In this document: one piece after another, positions 31,444 through 40,526 of the stretch
Layout: every line of letters begins with the position of its first letter
Numbering within the stretch: position 1 is the stretch's first letter
Source: Rhizobium sp. ACO-34A
Lineage (GTDB): Bacteria > Pseudomonadota > Alphaproteobacteria > Rhizobiales > Rhizobiaceae
Assembly: GCA_002600635.1 (NCBI GenBank)
Contig: CP021371.1
Span: 747,001-811,000, forward strand
DNA length: 64,000 nt
Direction of reading: 5' to 3'
Made by a program: the position numbers and the translations under genes
The notes under the pieces: generated by a model
Database searches by the model: none
The model's input: the letters and a program-made list of their open reading frames with translations, nothing else
Told to the model about the DNA's origin: nothing

Positions 31444-32325
31444 ATGATAATGAAGCAGGCCACGTTTTCATCCCCGGATTTCAGGGGGTTACGCTTCACC
31501 TTTGTGTGTGTTCTGGCGCTTTTTTCCATGTTCGGCGCGCCGGCTTCGCCTCGGGCCGATGACATGCCGGTGATGTTCGATGTGCGCGAGAGGCTCGTTC
31601 GCCCGGATCTCTCGACCTTGCTGCGGCTGCGCTTTCTCACGACGACGGATTTCCCGCCCTTCAATTTCACCGATCAGACCGGCCGGCTCGCCGGTTTCCA
31701 TGTGGAGCTTGCCCGCGCCATCTGCGTCGAACTCGGCATCGAGAACAGGTGCCAGATCCAGGCCTTGCCCTATGGCGAGCTTGAGACGGCACTGGCAAGT
31801 GATCAGGGAGAAGCGGTCATTGCCGGAGTTGCGGTCACGGACCGGATGCGCCAGCAGTTTGCTTTCTCGCGTCCTTACATGATGCTGCCGGCGCGGTTCG
31901 TCCGCAACAGGCAGGCGGAGCTTGCCGGCGACGATGCCCGCGCCCTCTTCGGCCGCCCGGTGGGGGTTCTCACCGGCACGGCCTATGAGGCCATGCTGAA
32001 ATCTTTCTTCCCGGACATCCGCGCCGTCGGTTTTGCCGACAGGGCCGCCATGCTGGAGGACCTGAAGCAGAAAAAGGTCGATGCCGTCTTCGCCGACGGT
32101 CTCCAGCTTTCCTTCTGGGCCTCGGGTGAGGCGTCGGCCGGATGTTGCGCTGTCTTCGATGGCCCCTATGTATCCGAGCGCTTCCTCGGAGAGGGCCTGA
32201 CCATCATGGTCAACAAGGACGATGCCACTCTGGTTCAGGCGATCGACAGCGCGCTTGCGGCTCTGTCCCATGACGGCAGACTGGAAGAGATCTATCTCAG
32301 ATATTTCCCTTACGGCCTGTTCTGA
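31444..32325 (+). CDS. Periplasmic solute-binding protein (family 3, amino-acid type)
   Basis: A 293-residue secreted protein with signal segment (about 17-38, RFTFVCVLALFSMFGAPAS). The mature part has the two-lobed family 3 pattern: RFLTTTDFPPFNFTDQTGRLAGF, IENRCQIQALPYGELETAL and GVAVTDRMRQQFAFSRPYMM in lobe 1, and a second lobe up to GRLEEIYLRYFPYG. No permease or ATPase genes lie next to it, so it may act as an orphan receptor. It shares a 52-bp divergent promoter region with the glycosyltransferase. Confidence 0.88.
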   Translation: MIMKQATFSSPDFRGLRFTFVCVLALFSMFGAPASPRADDMPVMFDVRERLVRPDLSTLLRLRFLTTTDFPPFNFTDQTGRLAGFHVELARAICVELGIENRCQIQALPYGELETALASDQGEAVIAGVAVTDRMRQQFAFSRPYMMLPARFVRNRQAELAGDDARALFGRPVGVLTGTAYEAMLKSFFPDIRAVGFADRAAMLEDLKQKKVDAVFADGLQLSFWASGEASAGCCAVFDGPYVSERFLGEGLTIMVNKDDATLVQAIDSALAALSHDGRLEEIYLRYFPYGLF

Positions 32326-32353
32326 GACAGCGCCGGGCTCGAGCGCAATAGGT

Positions 32354-32767
32354 TCAGAGTGGGCGGTAGCGAATGATAGCAGAGTGCTCGATGGCCGCGC
32401 AGGTCAGCTTGTCCAGGTGGAACCGATCCCTGAGCAGCTGAAGAAGGCGGATTTCCTCCGGCTTGACGGCGAGGTCTACAGCCATGATTTCGACAGCGAG
32501 CGCGTAAGCGGCACGGTAGGCTTGGGGTGGCAATGCGTCCTTGATGGTCTCGAGCGCGATATCGAGGCCTTCCTGTCCCGAGAGGATTTCCGCGCAACGC
32601 TGCGAAACCTCGATCAGCCGCTTCTTGTCGAAACCCTCGAACACTGGAAGGATGTCGATCAGCTGGCCGATCCGGCGCAACTCCCTCTCGTTCATCGAAT
32701 TGTCGACGGCTGAAGCCATCACCATGACGAAGATAAGGGCGTCATGGGGCGTTACGCGATTTGTCAT
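32354..32767 (-). CDS. TerB-like tellurite resistance family protein
   Basis: A 137-residue all-helical protein. The TerB fold pattern is seen in MASAVDNSMNERELRRIGQL near the start and AVEIMAVDLAVKPEEIRLLQ further on, both with acidic residues that may bind metal. Family members respond to stress signals at membranes. It stands alone and converges with the solute-binding protein gene. Confidence 0.82.
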   Translation of the reverse strand: MTNRVTPHDALIFVMVMASAVDNSMNERELRRIGQLIDILPVFEGFDKKRLIEVSQRCAEILSGQEGLDIALETIKDALPPQAYRAAYALAVEIMAVDLAVKPEEIRLLQLLRDRFHLDKLTCAAIEHSAIIRYRPL

Positions 32768-32938
32768 CTGCTTGGAGATCCTCGTTGTTTTGACCGAGAG
32801 TAGGAAGTGGAAGCGACGCTTTCAAGTTCGTCTTGGAGCGTAATCCGACCGGAGTGAAACGAGGAACGATAAGACTATGTTTCAAAAGAAAGCCTTAGAG
32901 CGCCCGTCTGCTCAACCGGATCGAAACGCGCTCCATGA

Positions 32939-33664
32939 TTAGCGGGGGTCTCCGCCAAACAGGCCGAGGCGCGAGGAATGCGCTTTTTCCGTGAGTGGCC
33001 TGAGCGGAGAGCCTTCCGGCGTATCGACCCAACCGTTTTCCGCAAGCCAGGAGGAAAGGTCGATCTCTCCAAGCCGGCAATGGGCTTCAATCGTTCCCTG
33101 CCACTCGGCGCTGTCGATGGCGCAGTTGACCGTGCGGTTTCGGATGAACAGCCGCTGCTGTGTGCGGGCGAGCATCCCGCAGGGCCATTGCGTACCACCG
33201 GCGCCGGTGCATGTGCGGGCCGGGTCCGTCGGTTCGATATCGGCAAGTTTCAGCGTCTTCTCCCCGAAGGTCATGATGCCGGCGCCGGATGTCTGTGGCC
33301 GCGGCAGATCGATGCCTTCGTGATCTCCGTCGGGCGCTTGCGTCTGTGCCGTGGTCGGTTGCTGCAGTTCGGCCTGCGCGGTGATGGTCTCGCCGGTTGT
33401 TTCTGGGGCAGCCTCTCCAGCCTGGCTTGATGACGCCTGTCCGTCGCCGGCATCCGCCGGCACGGAGAGATCCGGTTCTTCCGCCGAAACCTCCGGCGTC
33501 GTGGCCGGCGGAACCTCGGTGATATCGATGGTTTCCATGGTCGAGGGGTCGAAGTCGGCGGCCGTCTCTTCGCCGGTGCCGACGCTGCGGGCACCCGCCA
33601 CCACCGCAATTCCCCAGATTGCGAGACCTGCAATGCCGATGACGAGCGTGGACGCTGATCGCAT
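32939..33664 (-). CDS. Membrane-anchored nuclease-like protein (SNase fold, degenerate)
   Basis: A 241-residue protein with one N-terminal membrane segment (about 6-26), a long acidic, Ala/Thr/Pro-rich linker to residue 130, and a C-terminal domain similar to staphylococcal nuclease. The usual active-site start RLxGIDxPE is KLADIEPTDP here, so the first catalytic Arg and Asp are changed, and nuclease activity is doubtful. Later parts, LFIRNRTVNCAI and LSSWLAENGWVDTPEG, match the fold. Probably a periplasmic protein with a structural or binding role. Confidence 0.75.
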   Translation of the reverse strand: MRSASTLVIGIAGLAIWGIAVVAGARSVGTGEETAADFDPSTMETIDITEVPPATTPEVSAEEPDLSVPADAGDGQASSSQAGEAAPETTGETITAQAELQQPTTAQTQAPDGDHEGIDLPRPQTSGAGIMTFGEKTLKLADIEPTDPARTCTGAGGTQWPCGMLARTQQRLFIRNRTVNCAIDSAEWQGTIEAHCRLGEIDLSSWLAENGWVDTPEGSPLRPLTEKAHSSRLGLFGGDPR

Positions 33665-33676
33665 AGGTCGTAATTC

Positions 33677-34333
33677 CTATTGGCTGGCCCAGATGATGCG
33701 GGCGATCCATTCGACGTCTGTCATGTCGAGATTGCGGTTCGGGTGCTCGGGGTTGAGCGAGACGAGTTCGATCGCTTTTGTGCTCTGGCGGGCAAGCACC
33801 TTGGCCATCACCTCGCCCTCGCGGGTCTTCACCACCACGCGGTCGCCGCGGCGCACTTGAGCGCCGGGCTCGACGATGAGTACGTCGCCATCCCGGTAGA
33901 GCGGCTTCATGCTGTCGCCCTGCACCTCAAGCGCATAGACGCCGGATTTCAGGCCCGGAGTGGCCGGGAATTCAACGAGGTCCCAGCCCTGACCGGCCGG
34001 AAATCCGCCATCGTCGAAAAAGCCGCCAGCGCCTGCCTGAGCAAAGCCCAGAAGCGGGATCGATCCGGGCTGCGGCGGGAATGATCCGTTCGGAACGCCG
34101 CCGTCTCCCTGGATATAGCTCATGAACTGATCGATGCTGGAACCGGTGGCATCGAGCACCTTGGAGATCGATTCCGTAGAGGGCCAGCGCATGCGCCCGT
34201 CGGATGCAATTCGCTTGGACTTGTTGAAGGACGTGGGATCGAGCCCGGCACGGCGCGCCAGTCCGGAAGGTGTCAACTGATGGCGTTCGGCAAGCCGGTC
34301 GATCGCGGCCCAGATCTTGTCGTGCGAAAGCAT
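33677..34333 (-). CDS. LexA-like S24 regulator with helix-turn-helix
   Basis: A 218-residue repressor. Residues 12-70 hold a helix-turn-helix (TPSGLARRAGLDPTSFNKSK); the C-terminal half is an S24 peptidase with Ser141 in QGDSMKPLY and Lys178 in EVMAKVL. An Ala-Gly bond at 100-101 in FAQAGAGGF could be the self-cleavage site. Such proteins are induced by DNA damage or other stress, and similar ones repress prophages. Being with host genes, it is probably a chromosomal regulator found throughout Rhizobiaceae; it lies 139 bases downstream of the response regulator. Confidence 0.88.
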   Translation of the reverse strand: MLSHDKIWAAIDRLAERHQLTPSGLARRAGLDPTSFNKSKRIASDGRMRWPSTESISKVLDATGSSIDQFMSYIQGDGGVPNGSFPPQPGSIPLLGFAQAGAGGFFDDGGFPAGQGWDLVEFPATPGLKSGVYALEVQGDSMKPLYRDGDVLIVEPGAQVRRGDRVVVKTREGEVMAKVLARQSTKAIELVSLNPEHPNRNLDMTDVEWIARIIWASQ

Positions 34334-34429
34334 TGTCGCCCATGCTCCAAGCCCGGCGGTGATCCTTGAAATATCCTTCTGACCCGGGCGTTGGCCGCGA
34401 CTCTAGCGGAGCCTGTTCCGGGAGTAAAG

Positions 34430-34453
34430 ATTAAAAGAGGAATAAAATCCTCT
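34430..34453 (-). terminator. Terminator of the response regulator gene
   Basis: On the minus strand AGAGGA (34453-34448), loop TTTTAT, TCCTCT (34441-34436) and then TTTAATCTTT form a small stem followed by a T-rich run, 20 bases after the response regulator stop. Confidence 0.6.
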
Positions 34454-34472
34454 CCGTCTCCGAAGCGAAAGA

Positions 34473-35120
34473 TCAGGCGACCATGGCCATGTTGATCTTG
34501 CCGAGCTGGATGACCGCCTGTGTGCGGCTGTCGACCTTGAGCTTCAGGAGGATCGCGGAAACATGAGCCTTGATGGTGGCTTCCGAAACGCCGAGTTCAT
34601 AGGCGATCTGCTTGTTGAGCAATCCTTCGCCGAGCATGCCCAGCACACGGCTCTGCTGCGGGGTCAGCGTGCGCAGGCGATTGATGAGATCGGCAACGTC
34701 AGGATCCTGCTCCTGCCCGCCGTGATAGAATTTCGGCGTCCAGATATCGCCTTCCAGAACGGCCTGGATGGCGGCGCGGATGTCGTCGATGCCGGAGGAT
34801 TTCGAAATGAAGCCGGAAGCGCCCAGTTCCAGCGCGCGGCGGATGGTGGTCGGGTCGTCGGAGGCCGATACGATGACGATCGGCAGGCTGGCGAATTCGG
34901 CGCGCAGCGCCATCAGGCCGGAAAAGCCCGATACGCCGGGCATGGCGAGATCGAGCAGCAGGAGGTCGGCTTCGGGATGGGCGGACGCGGCCTTGCGGGC
35001 GGCCTCGAAATCACCAGCCTCGATGATGGCCTGTTCGCCGTCAAAGCCGCTGACGGCCTGCCGAAGGGCCCCGCGGAAGAGCGGATGGTCGTCTGCAATG
35101 ATGAAAGTGGATGCCGTCAT
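34473..35120 (-). CDS. LuxR-family response regulator (NarL-type)
   Basis: A 215-residue regulator: receiver domain with Asp10/Asp11, phosphorylation site Asp57 in LLLLDLAMPG, and Lys in FISKSSG; output domain at about 148-205 with LTPQQSRVLGMLGEGLLNKQ and ELGVSEATIKAHVSAIL, a LuxR-type helix-turn-helix. ATG at 35120 has GGGAGGGG upstream and is preferred over an in-frame ATG at 35153. No sensor kinase lies nearby, so its partner is elsewhere. Confidence 0.92.
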   Translation of the reverse strand: MTASTFIIADDHPLFRGALRQAVSGFDGEQAIIEAGDFEAARKAASAHPEADLLLLDLAMPGVSGFSGLMALRAEFASLPIVIVSASDDPTTIRRALELGASGFISKSSGIDDIRAAIQAVLEGDIWTPKFYHGGQEQDPDVADLINRLRTLTPQQSRVLGMLGEGLLNKQIAYELGVSEATIKAHVSAILLKLKVDSRTQAVIQLGKINMAMVA

Positions 35121-35206
35121 GTCGAGCCCCCTCCCAAGAGCAAAGTCTTTCAACCGCGCGGGCGGATGTTTTTCTTTTAGCCGCTGATGTGAATATATAC
35201 AATGGT

Positions 35207-35638
35207 CTATGTTTTGTTCGGCGGACTATTCTCCTCTTGTTGCCTGAACTCTTCGACCAGCCCGAAGAAGGAGCGCATGAAGCGCTCCATGATGCCGATC
35301 GAACGTTCGACCTCCTCGTCGGACGGCAGATTTTCGCCTGATCTTGCAAGAGGTTGGCCTTCGTTCTGGTTTTTCTCAAGCGCTGAGACCCGCTTCTCCA
35401 GACGGTCCAGTTCTTCCTCATAAGCCGCGCGTTCGTCGGCGGCCATCCGGCAGGTCAGCGTGCCGTCCTTTTCTTGACAAAGAGTCAGTGCGCCGGTCTT
35501 GCGGTCGAGCCGGACAAAGCCCGAATCCGTCTTTTCGAGCGAGAACCGGTTTGTGTCTGCGTCCTGTGCAAGGGCCGGAATGGCGCTTCCGGCCATCACG
35601 CCTATCAACGACGCCGCCGTCAGGCTTAATGGCTTCAT
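35207..35638 (-). CDS. Secreted coiled-coil protein, unknown
   Basis: A 143-residue protein starting with a signal peptide (MKPLSLTAASLIGVMAGSAI, cut probably after ALA at 24). The mature part has a short beta segment with SGFVRLDRKTGALTLCQEKD and a CxxxxxxxC pair, then a coiled coil (EEELDRLEKRVSALEKNQ) and a charged end. ATG 35638 has GGGAGAGA upstream. It is a periplasmic protein of unknown role, commonly kept in Rhizobiaceae. Confidence 0.75.
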   Translation of the reverse strand: MKPLSLTAASLIGVMAGSAIPALAQDADTNRFSLEKTDSGFVRLDRKTGALTLCQEKDGTLTCRMAADERAAYEEELDRLEKRVSALEKNQNEGQPLARSGENLPSDEEVERSIGIMERFMRSFFGLVEEFRQQEENSPPNKT

Positions 35639-35756
35639 GCATGTCTCTCCCGAAAGCAGCCGCCACCGGAAGATGAACCGGCGATGGGCGTGGACAATTC
35701 CGGCACTTTCCGGCAAACCGCATGCATCGATCGCATCGGAGACGGAAGGACGCGCC

Positions 35757-36101
35757 TTGGAACGCATCATATACAAGATCGTGCCGCAGGAATTATGGCA
35801 GGAGGCGCGGGCCGAGGGTTTATTTCGCGGGGCGTCCATCGATCTGCAGGACGGTTACATCCATCTGTCGACAGCAGCGCAGTCCGTGGAGACGGCCCGG
35901 CGCTATTTCACCGGCGTCTCCGGGCTGCTGCTGGTTGCCGTCGAGGCGGCCGCGCTCGGCGATGCGCTGCGTTACGAGCCATCGCGGGGTGGGGACCTCT
36001 TCCCGCATCTCTATGCGAACCTGCCGATGGGCGCGGTGCTTTGGGAAAAGCCCCTGCTGCTGAAGGCGGATGGCTCCCACGAATTTCCGGAGATGGCATG
36101 A
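35757..36101 (+). CDS. DUF952 family protein
   Basis: A 114-residue cytosolic protein. The start is TTG at 35757 with GGAAGGA eight bases upstream, since no ATG precedes the conserved IIYKIVPQELWQEARAEG. Other motifs are DGYIHLSTAAQSVETARRYF and the ending LPMGAVLWEKPLLL, all typical for DUF952, which has an unclear enzymatic role. The stop overlaps the pyrD start, and DUF952-pyrD is a recurring gene pair in rhizobia. Confidence 0.87.
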   Translation: MERIIYKIVPQELWQEARAEGLFRGASIDLQDGYIHLSTAAQSVETARRYFTGVSGLLLVAVEAAALGDALRYEPSRGGDLFPHLYANLPMGAVLWEKPLLLKADGSHEFPEMA

Positions 36102-37189
36102 TGATCGACGCGTTCAAGACCTTTGCCCGCCGCGGCCTTTTCCTCTTCGATGCGGAAACGGCGCATGGCATGTCCATCACCGCGCTGAAGTCAGGCATTC
36201 TGCCGGCCTGCCGATTGCCTTCCGATCCGCGTCTCGCCGTGACGGTGGCGGGCCTGTGCTTTCCTAATCCGCTTGGCATGGCTGCGGGCTATGACAAGAA
36301 TGCCGAGGTGCCGGATGCGCTTCTGCGCCTCGGTTTCGGTTTCGCCGAAGTCGGCACGCTGACGCCGAAGCCGCAATCGGGCAATCCAAAGCCGCGCATC
36401 TTCCGTCTGGAGCGGGACATGGCGGTGATCAATCGCCTGGGCTTCAACAATGAGGGACATGAGGCGGCCTTCGCCCGGCTGACCGCACGCCGTCCCACCG
36501 GCCTTGTCGGCGTCAACATCGGTGCCAACAAGGACAGCGCGGATCGCATTGGCGATTATGTCCTGGGCATCAGGCGCTTCCAGTCGGTCGCGGATTATTT
36601 CACAGTCAATATCTCATCACCGAATACGCCCGGCCTGCGCGACCTGCAGGCGCGAGAAAGCCTGGCGGCCCTTCTTTCCGCCGTTCTTGCCGCCCGGGAC
36701 GAGGGGGCAACGGCGACCGGCAAGCGACGCCCGGTCTTCCTCAAGATCGCGCCGGATCTGACCGAAGAGGGCATGGACGACATCGCGGCGGAAGCGCTGG
36801 CCCATGATCTCGATGGCCTGATCGTTTCCAACACCACCCTGTCCCGCGAGGGCCTCTCAGATGCCCGTCTTGCCGGCGAAGCCGGTGGCTTGTCCGGTCG
36901 GCCGCTGTTCGAAAAGTCGACGGCCGTTCTCGCGCGCATGCGCAAGCGGGTCGGCGCCAGGCTTCCCATCATCGGCGTCGGCGGTGTTTCCTCCGCCGAG
37001 ACCGCACTGGAAAAGATCCGCGCCGGCGCCGATCTGGTGCAGCTCTATTCCTGCATGGTTTACGAAGGCCCGGGCCTTCCCGGCAGCATCGTCCGCGGTC
37101 TCTCCGCTCTTATGGACCGGGAGAAGGTGAACTCGATTTCGGACCTGCGCGACAGCAGGCTCGATCACTGGCTGGCGGCAAAGGTCTGA
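36098..37189 (+). CDS. pyrD: Dihydroorotate dehydrogenase (quinone), class 2
   Basis: A 363-residue membrane-associated flavoprotein that oxidises dihydroorotate to orotate in pyrimidine synthesis and passes electrons to quinone. Signs: an N-terminal amphipathic helix pair (FKTFARRGLFLFDAETAHGM), GLCFPNPLGMAAGYDKNAEV, INRLGFNNEG, the catalytic serine in ISSPNTPGLRDLQ near residue 175, and FMN-binding GVGGVSSAETALEKIRAGA. ATG 36098 or the next codon; it overlaps the DUF952 stop by four bases. Confidence 0.96.
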   Translation: MMIDAFKTFARRGLFLFDAETAHGMSITALKSGILPACRLPSDPRLAVTVAGLCFPNPLGMAAGYDKNAEVPDALLRLGFGFAEVGTLTPKPQSGNPKPRIFRLERDMAVINRLGFNNEGHEAAFARLTARRPTGLVGVNIGANKDSADRIGDYVLGIRRFQSVADYFTVNISSPNTPGLRDLQARESLAALLSAVLAARDEGATATGKRRPVFLKIAPDLTEEGMDDIAAEALAHDLDGLIVSNTTLSREGLSDARLAGEAGGLSGRPLFEKSTAVLARMRKRVGARLPIIGVGGVSSAETALEKIRAGADLVQLYSCMVYEGPGLPGSIVRGLSALMDREKVNSISDLRDSRLDHWLAAKV

Positions 37190-38508
37190 GCGAGCTTGCG
37201 CGGCAGGATCGCAGCAAGCGTCAGGCCGCGCAGCGCCAGAAAGATGTTGAGCGCCAGCCAGAGGCCATGATTGCCGAGCGTCGGGGCAAAAAGCGCCAGC
37301 GCAGCGCAATAACCGGCAAGCGCAAGCAGCATCATGTTGCGCATCTCGCGCGACCATGTTGCCCCGATAAAGACGCCGTCCATCTGGAAAGCCAGCGCTC
37401 CGGTCAGAGCGGTGAGCGCCGCCCAGGGCAGGAAATCGCGCGCCAGCGCCCGGACAGGCTCCGAGGTGGTCATGACGTCGATCAGCGTACCGCCGAGCAG
37501 CAGGAAGAACAGGGCGCATGCGGCCGCAAGTCCGAACGACCAGATGGCAGTCAGCTTGATTGCCCGTTCGAAGCCGGGGCGGAAGCGGGCGCCGATCGCC
37601 CGGCCGGTGATCTGTTCGGCGGCGTTGGCCATGCCGTCAAGGAAGAAGCTCGCGATCAGAAAGAAATTCATCAGCAGTGCATTGGCCGCCAGCAGTTCCG
37701 GCCCGAAAAGCGTGCCAACCCGGGTTTGCAGCGTGAAGGCGGCCACCAGCGCCAGCGAACGGATCATGATGTCGCGGTTGATTGCAAACAGCGCCTTCAG
37801 CTTCTCTCGGGAAAGCACGGCAGCCAGTTTGGGGCGCAGGGTTCCGCGAAAGGCAAACAGCATGTAGCCGAGCCCGGCGATGAAGGCGACGGCTTCGCCC
37901 GCAAGCGTTCCCCAGGCGACGCCGGCAATGCCGAAATCGAGCCAGAGGCCCAGCCAGATCGACATGACGATGTTGACGCCGTTGAGCAGGATCTGCAGAG
38001 CCAGTCCGACAGAGCCGCGCCCCATGCCGAGCACCGATCCGAGCAGGGTGAAATTGCCGAGCGTCAGCGGCGCTCCGAGCACCCGGATGGCGAAATAGGT
38101 CGATGTCGCTTCGGCGACCGGTCCCGTCGCCCCCATCAGGGCGACGCCGGTTTTCAGGATCAGCGGTGACAGCGCAAGGATGATGATGCCAAGACAGAGC
38201 GACAGCAGGAAGGAACGGTAGAACACGGCCTGCTGCTCAGTCTTGTCGCCCCTGCCGAGCGCCTGTGCCGTCAGCGCCGTGGTCGAGGCGCGCACGAAGC
38301 CGAAGCCGGCATAGATCAGGTCGAAAAGCACGGCGGCGATTGCGAGCCCCGCAAGAGCTTCTGCCGAACCGGTGCGTCCCACTACCGCCGTTCCTGTGAG
38401 GCCGAGCAGTGGCGTGGTGACGAAACCGAGTGTCATGGGAATGGCGATCGACAACACCAGTCGATGCGTCACCGCGAAGGAATTATGCTGTCTGCCGGCC
38501 TGATCCAT
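37165..38508 (-). CDS. MATE family efflux transporter
   Basis: A 447-residue protein with 12 membrane helices of the MATE family (DinF branch), exporting cationic compounds against sodium or protons. It has the two-fold related halves with LSIAIPMTLGFVTTPLLGLT at the start and GALAFQMDGVFIGATWSREM late. The end overlaps the pyrD 3' end by 25 bases in a convergent manner. Substrate unknown. Confidence 0.88.
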   Translation of the reverse strand: MDQAGRQHNSFAVTHRLVLSIAIPMTLGFVTTPLLGLTGTAVVGRTGSAEALAGLAIAAVLFDLIYAGFGFVRASTTALTAQALGRGDKTEQQAVFYRSFLLSLCLGIIILALSPLILKTGVALMGATGPVAEATSTYFAIRVLGAPLTLGNFTLLGSVLGMGRGSVGLALQILLNGVNIVMSIWLGLWLDFGIAGVAWGTLAGEAVAFIAGLGYMLFAFRGTLRPKLAAVLSREKLKALFAINRDIMIRSLALVAAFTLQTRVGTLFGPELLAANALLMNFFLIASFFLDGMANAAEQITGRAIGARFRPGFERAIKLTAIWSFGLAAACALFFLLLGGTLIDVMTTSEPVRALARDFLPWAALTALTGALAFQMDGVFIGATWSREMRNMMLLALAGYCAALALFAPTLGNHGLWLALNIFLALRGLTLAAILPRKLAQTFAASQ

Positions 38509-38541
38509 GCCACCGCTCTTTTCCGGCCGGGCGGGAATCGC

Positions 38542-39051
38542 TCAGGCCGAGAGCACCATGGCCCAGAAAGGTCTGTTGGCGGAAGAGGGCGCGCGGGCGA
38601 CAGCAACGCCGAGCCCGTTATATCGGCCGAGCATGTTCTCGAGATGCTTCTTCGAGTCGATCCACGCCTGGACGGCGCGCTCGACTGTGTCCTGCCCGGT
38701 CGCAATGTTTTCGGCGGCGGGCAGTGGTACCTCGCCGGCTTTCATGCGGCTGAAGAAGCTGTCGTTGAACCCGATGACATGGGACATCTTGTCGGCCCTG
38801 GCCATGCGCCGCGCCTGGAAGATCGCCGCCGTTTCCGCCGCCGGGCTCTTGGAGAGCGTGGAAAGCCCGTTCCTTGTCCGCAATGCGTTGACGAGGGGCA
38901 GAGCGGCATCGGTCTCCGGCTTGGCTGCATCGTTCGAAACGGTCAGCACTTCCGTGCTGCGGCAGCTAGCGAGCGAAAGCGCCAGCCCGCTGCCGGCAAG
39001 GATCAGGAGGCCGCGACGTGGCAAGGGCTTGGTGAACACGGAATGCGTCAT
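38542..39051 (-). CDS. CAP-domain (SCP-like) lipoprotein
   Basis: A 169-residue protein from ATG 39051. It starts with a twin-arginine-like signal (PRRGLLILAGSGLALSLASC) whose lipobox LASC puts the lipid on Cys30. The mature part is a CAP domain: LVNALRTRNGLSTLSKSPAA, MARADKMSHVIGFN and ENMLGRYNGLGVAVAR near the end, where the histidine and glutamate typical of the family occur. Function of bacterial CAP proteins is mostly unknown. Same strand and nearly adjacent to the next membrane gene. Confidence 0.85.
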   Translation of the reverse strand: MTHSVFTKPLPRRGLLILAGSGLALSLASCRSTEVLTVSNDAAKPETDAALPLVNALRTRNGLSTLSKSPAAETAAIFQARRMARADKMSHVIGFNDSFFSRMKAGEVPLPAAENIATGQDTVERAVQAWIDSKKHLENMLGRYNGLGVAVARAPSSANRPFWAMVLSA

Positions 39052-39052
39052 G

Positions 39053-39319
39053 TCAGTTGCGGCTGCCGAAGAGACGGAGAACAATGAAAATCGGAATGAC
39101 CACCGTCGCACCGAGCAGCAGATAGTCGCCTACCCGGCCGAGTGCTGAGAAGCCCCTGTACCAGAGCTCAAGGAAGAAGTGGCGGATGCCATCGACGATG
39201 TCGAGCGGATAGATGCCGAACACGGTCATGATGAAGCCGACGATCAGCGATACGACCAAAAGCTTCACCAGCGTCCGGCCCGGAGTATCGCCCAGAAATC
39301 TGTTCACTCGATCCGACAT
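39053..39319 (-). CDS. Small membrane protein, DUF6460-like
   Basis: An 88-residue protein with two membrane helices (about 18-38, LLVVSLIVGFIMTVFGIY, and 62-83, GDYLLLGATVVIPIFIVL) and a polar start RVNRFLGDTPGRTLVKL. Homologues of this size are common in Rhizobiales. Its stop lies one base from the CAP gene start, so the two are co-translated. Confidence 0.72.
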   Translation of the reverse strand: MSDRVNRFLGDTPGRTLVKLLVVSLIVGFIMTVFGIYPLDIVDGIRHFFLELWYRGFSALGRVGDYLLLGATVVIPIFIVLRLFGSRN

Positions 39320-39463
39320 GCAAATCTCCTGTTTCGCCTGAGATAGGACGACGCATTCCCTTGCGCAAGCGAGCCATGAAGTACAGCGCTTCGCCGCGCG
39401 TCAAATAGCTCTTGTGTTTTTCTCGCGTATCGGTCAAGACCGCGCGCCGCCAGAGGTTTCACC

Positions 39464-40408
39464 ATGCAGCCGACCCAGTTCTCGTCCGGCGACGTCATCG
39501 CCGACCGCCGTGCCGATTATGCCCGCATGCTTGCCGAAAGTGGCGATCCTGCGGCAGCAGCCGAATTGATGGAGCAGGCGCTGGAACTCGCGCCCGGATG
39601 GGCCGCCGGCTGGCTGCGGTTTGCCGAATATCTGGAAAAGGCCGGCAATGGCGACGGTGCGATAACCGCGCTGCGCAAGGTGCAGGAACTCGATCACGAA
39701 GAGATTTTCGGCGCGCGGCTGAAACTGGCACTCCTCGGTGCCATCGAAGTGCCGGACCAGCCTCCGAGCCGTTATGTCGAGGCGCTGTTCGACGATTATG
39801 CCGACCGTTTTGAAACGGCGCTGGTGGAGCGGCTCGACTACAGCGTGCCGGAGAAGCTCTCGGCGCTGCTGAAGCGATATAGTGGAGAGGGCGGGCCTTT
39901 TCGGTTGGCTATCGATCTCGGCTGCGGGACAGGTCTTTTCGGCGTCGAGATTCGTTCGCTCGTGGAACGCCTTGAAGGCTTCGATCTCTCGGTCAACATG
40001 CTGGCCAAGGCGGAAGAAAAGGGTGTCTATGATTTTCTGGCACGCGCGGACCTCTCGCTCGATGCTGAAGGTTCGGGTCTTTTCGTCGACGGCCTCTTGC
40101 CCCATCGCGCCGACCTTCTGACGGCGGCCGACGTACTGATGTATCTGGGCGATCTGGAGGCACCCTTTTCTCTCGTATCTAAGCTTTCCGATCCGGGTGC
40201 GTACTTCGCATTTTCCGTCGAGGATGCCGGCAGCGATGACGGCTTCCATCTGGCGCCGTCGCTCCGCTATGCCCATTCCGAAACCCATGTCCGCACAAGG
40301 CTTGCCGCGGCAGGCTTCGAGGTGGCCGATCTGGAGCGAACGGTCATTCGCATGGATGGCGGAAAACCGGTCTCCGGCATTTTGTTTATTGCGGTGCGAA
40401 AGGGCTGA
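39464..40408 (+). CDS. TPR-containing SAM-dependent methyltransferase
   Basis: A 314-residue protein: residues 10-75 form one or two TPR-like repeats (AAAAELMEQALELAPGWAAG), followed by a class I methyltransferase with AIDLGCGTGLFGVEI (149-163), the acidic GFDLSVNML and a late FAFSVEDAGSDDGFHL. Similar proteins act on unknown small or protein substrates. Divergent from the small membrane protein, with a 144-bp gap that must hold both promoters. Confidence 0.87.
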   Translation: MQPTQFSSGDVIADRRADYARMLAESGDPAAAAELMEQALELAPGWAAGWLRFAEYLEKAGNGDGAITALRKVQELDHEEIFGARLKLALLGAIEVPDQPPSRYVEALFDDYADRFETALVERLDYSVPEKLSALLKRYSGEGGPFRLAIDLGCGTGLFGVEIRSLVERLEGFDLSVNMLAKAEEKGVYDFLARADLSLDAEGSGLFVDGLLPHRADLLTAADVLMYLGDLEAPFSLVSKLSDPGAYFAFSVEDAGSDDGFHLAPSLRYAHSETHVRTRLAAAGFEVADLERTVIRMDGGKPVSGILFIAVRKG

Positions 40409-40526
40409 ACCGACTGAAAATTGCGAAGTTTGCGATAGGTCAGTATGGCTTACGTATTGCGCTTGCGAACGCCTGAATCTGCGCTACCCTGAGAGCATCT
40501 AAGCCCGGTTCCGTGGAGATGTTGGC

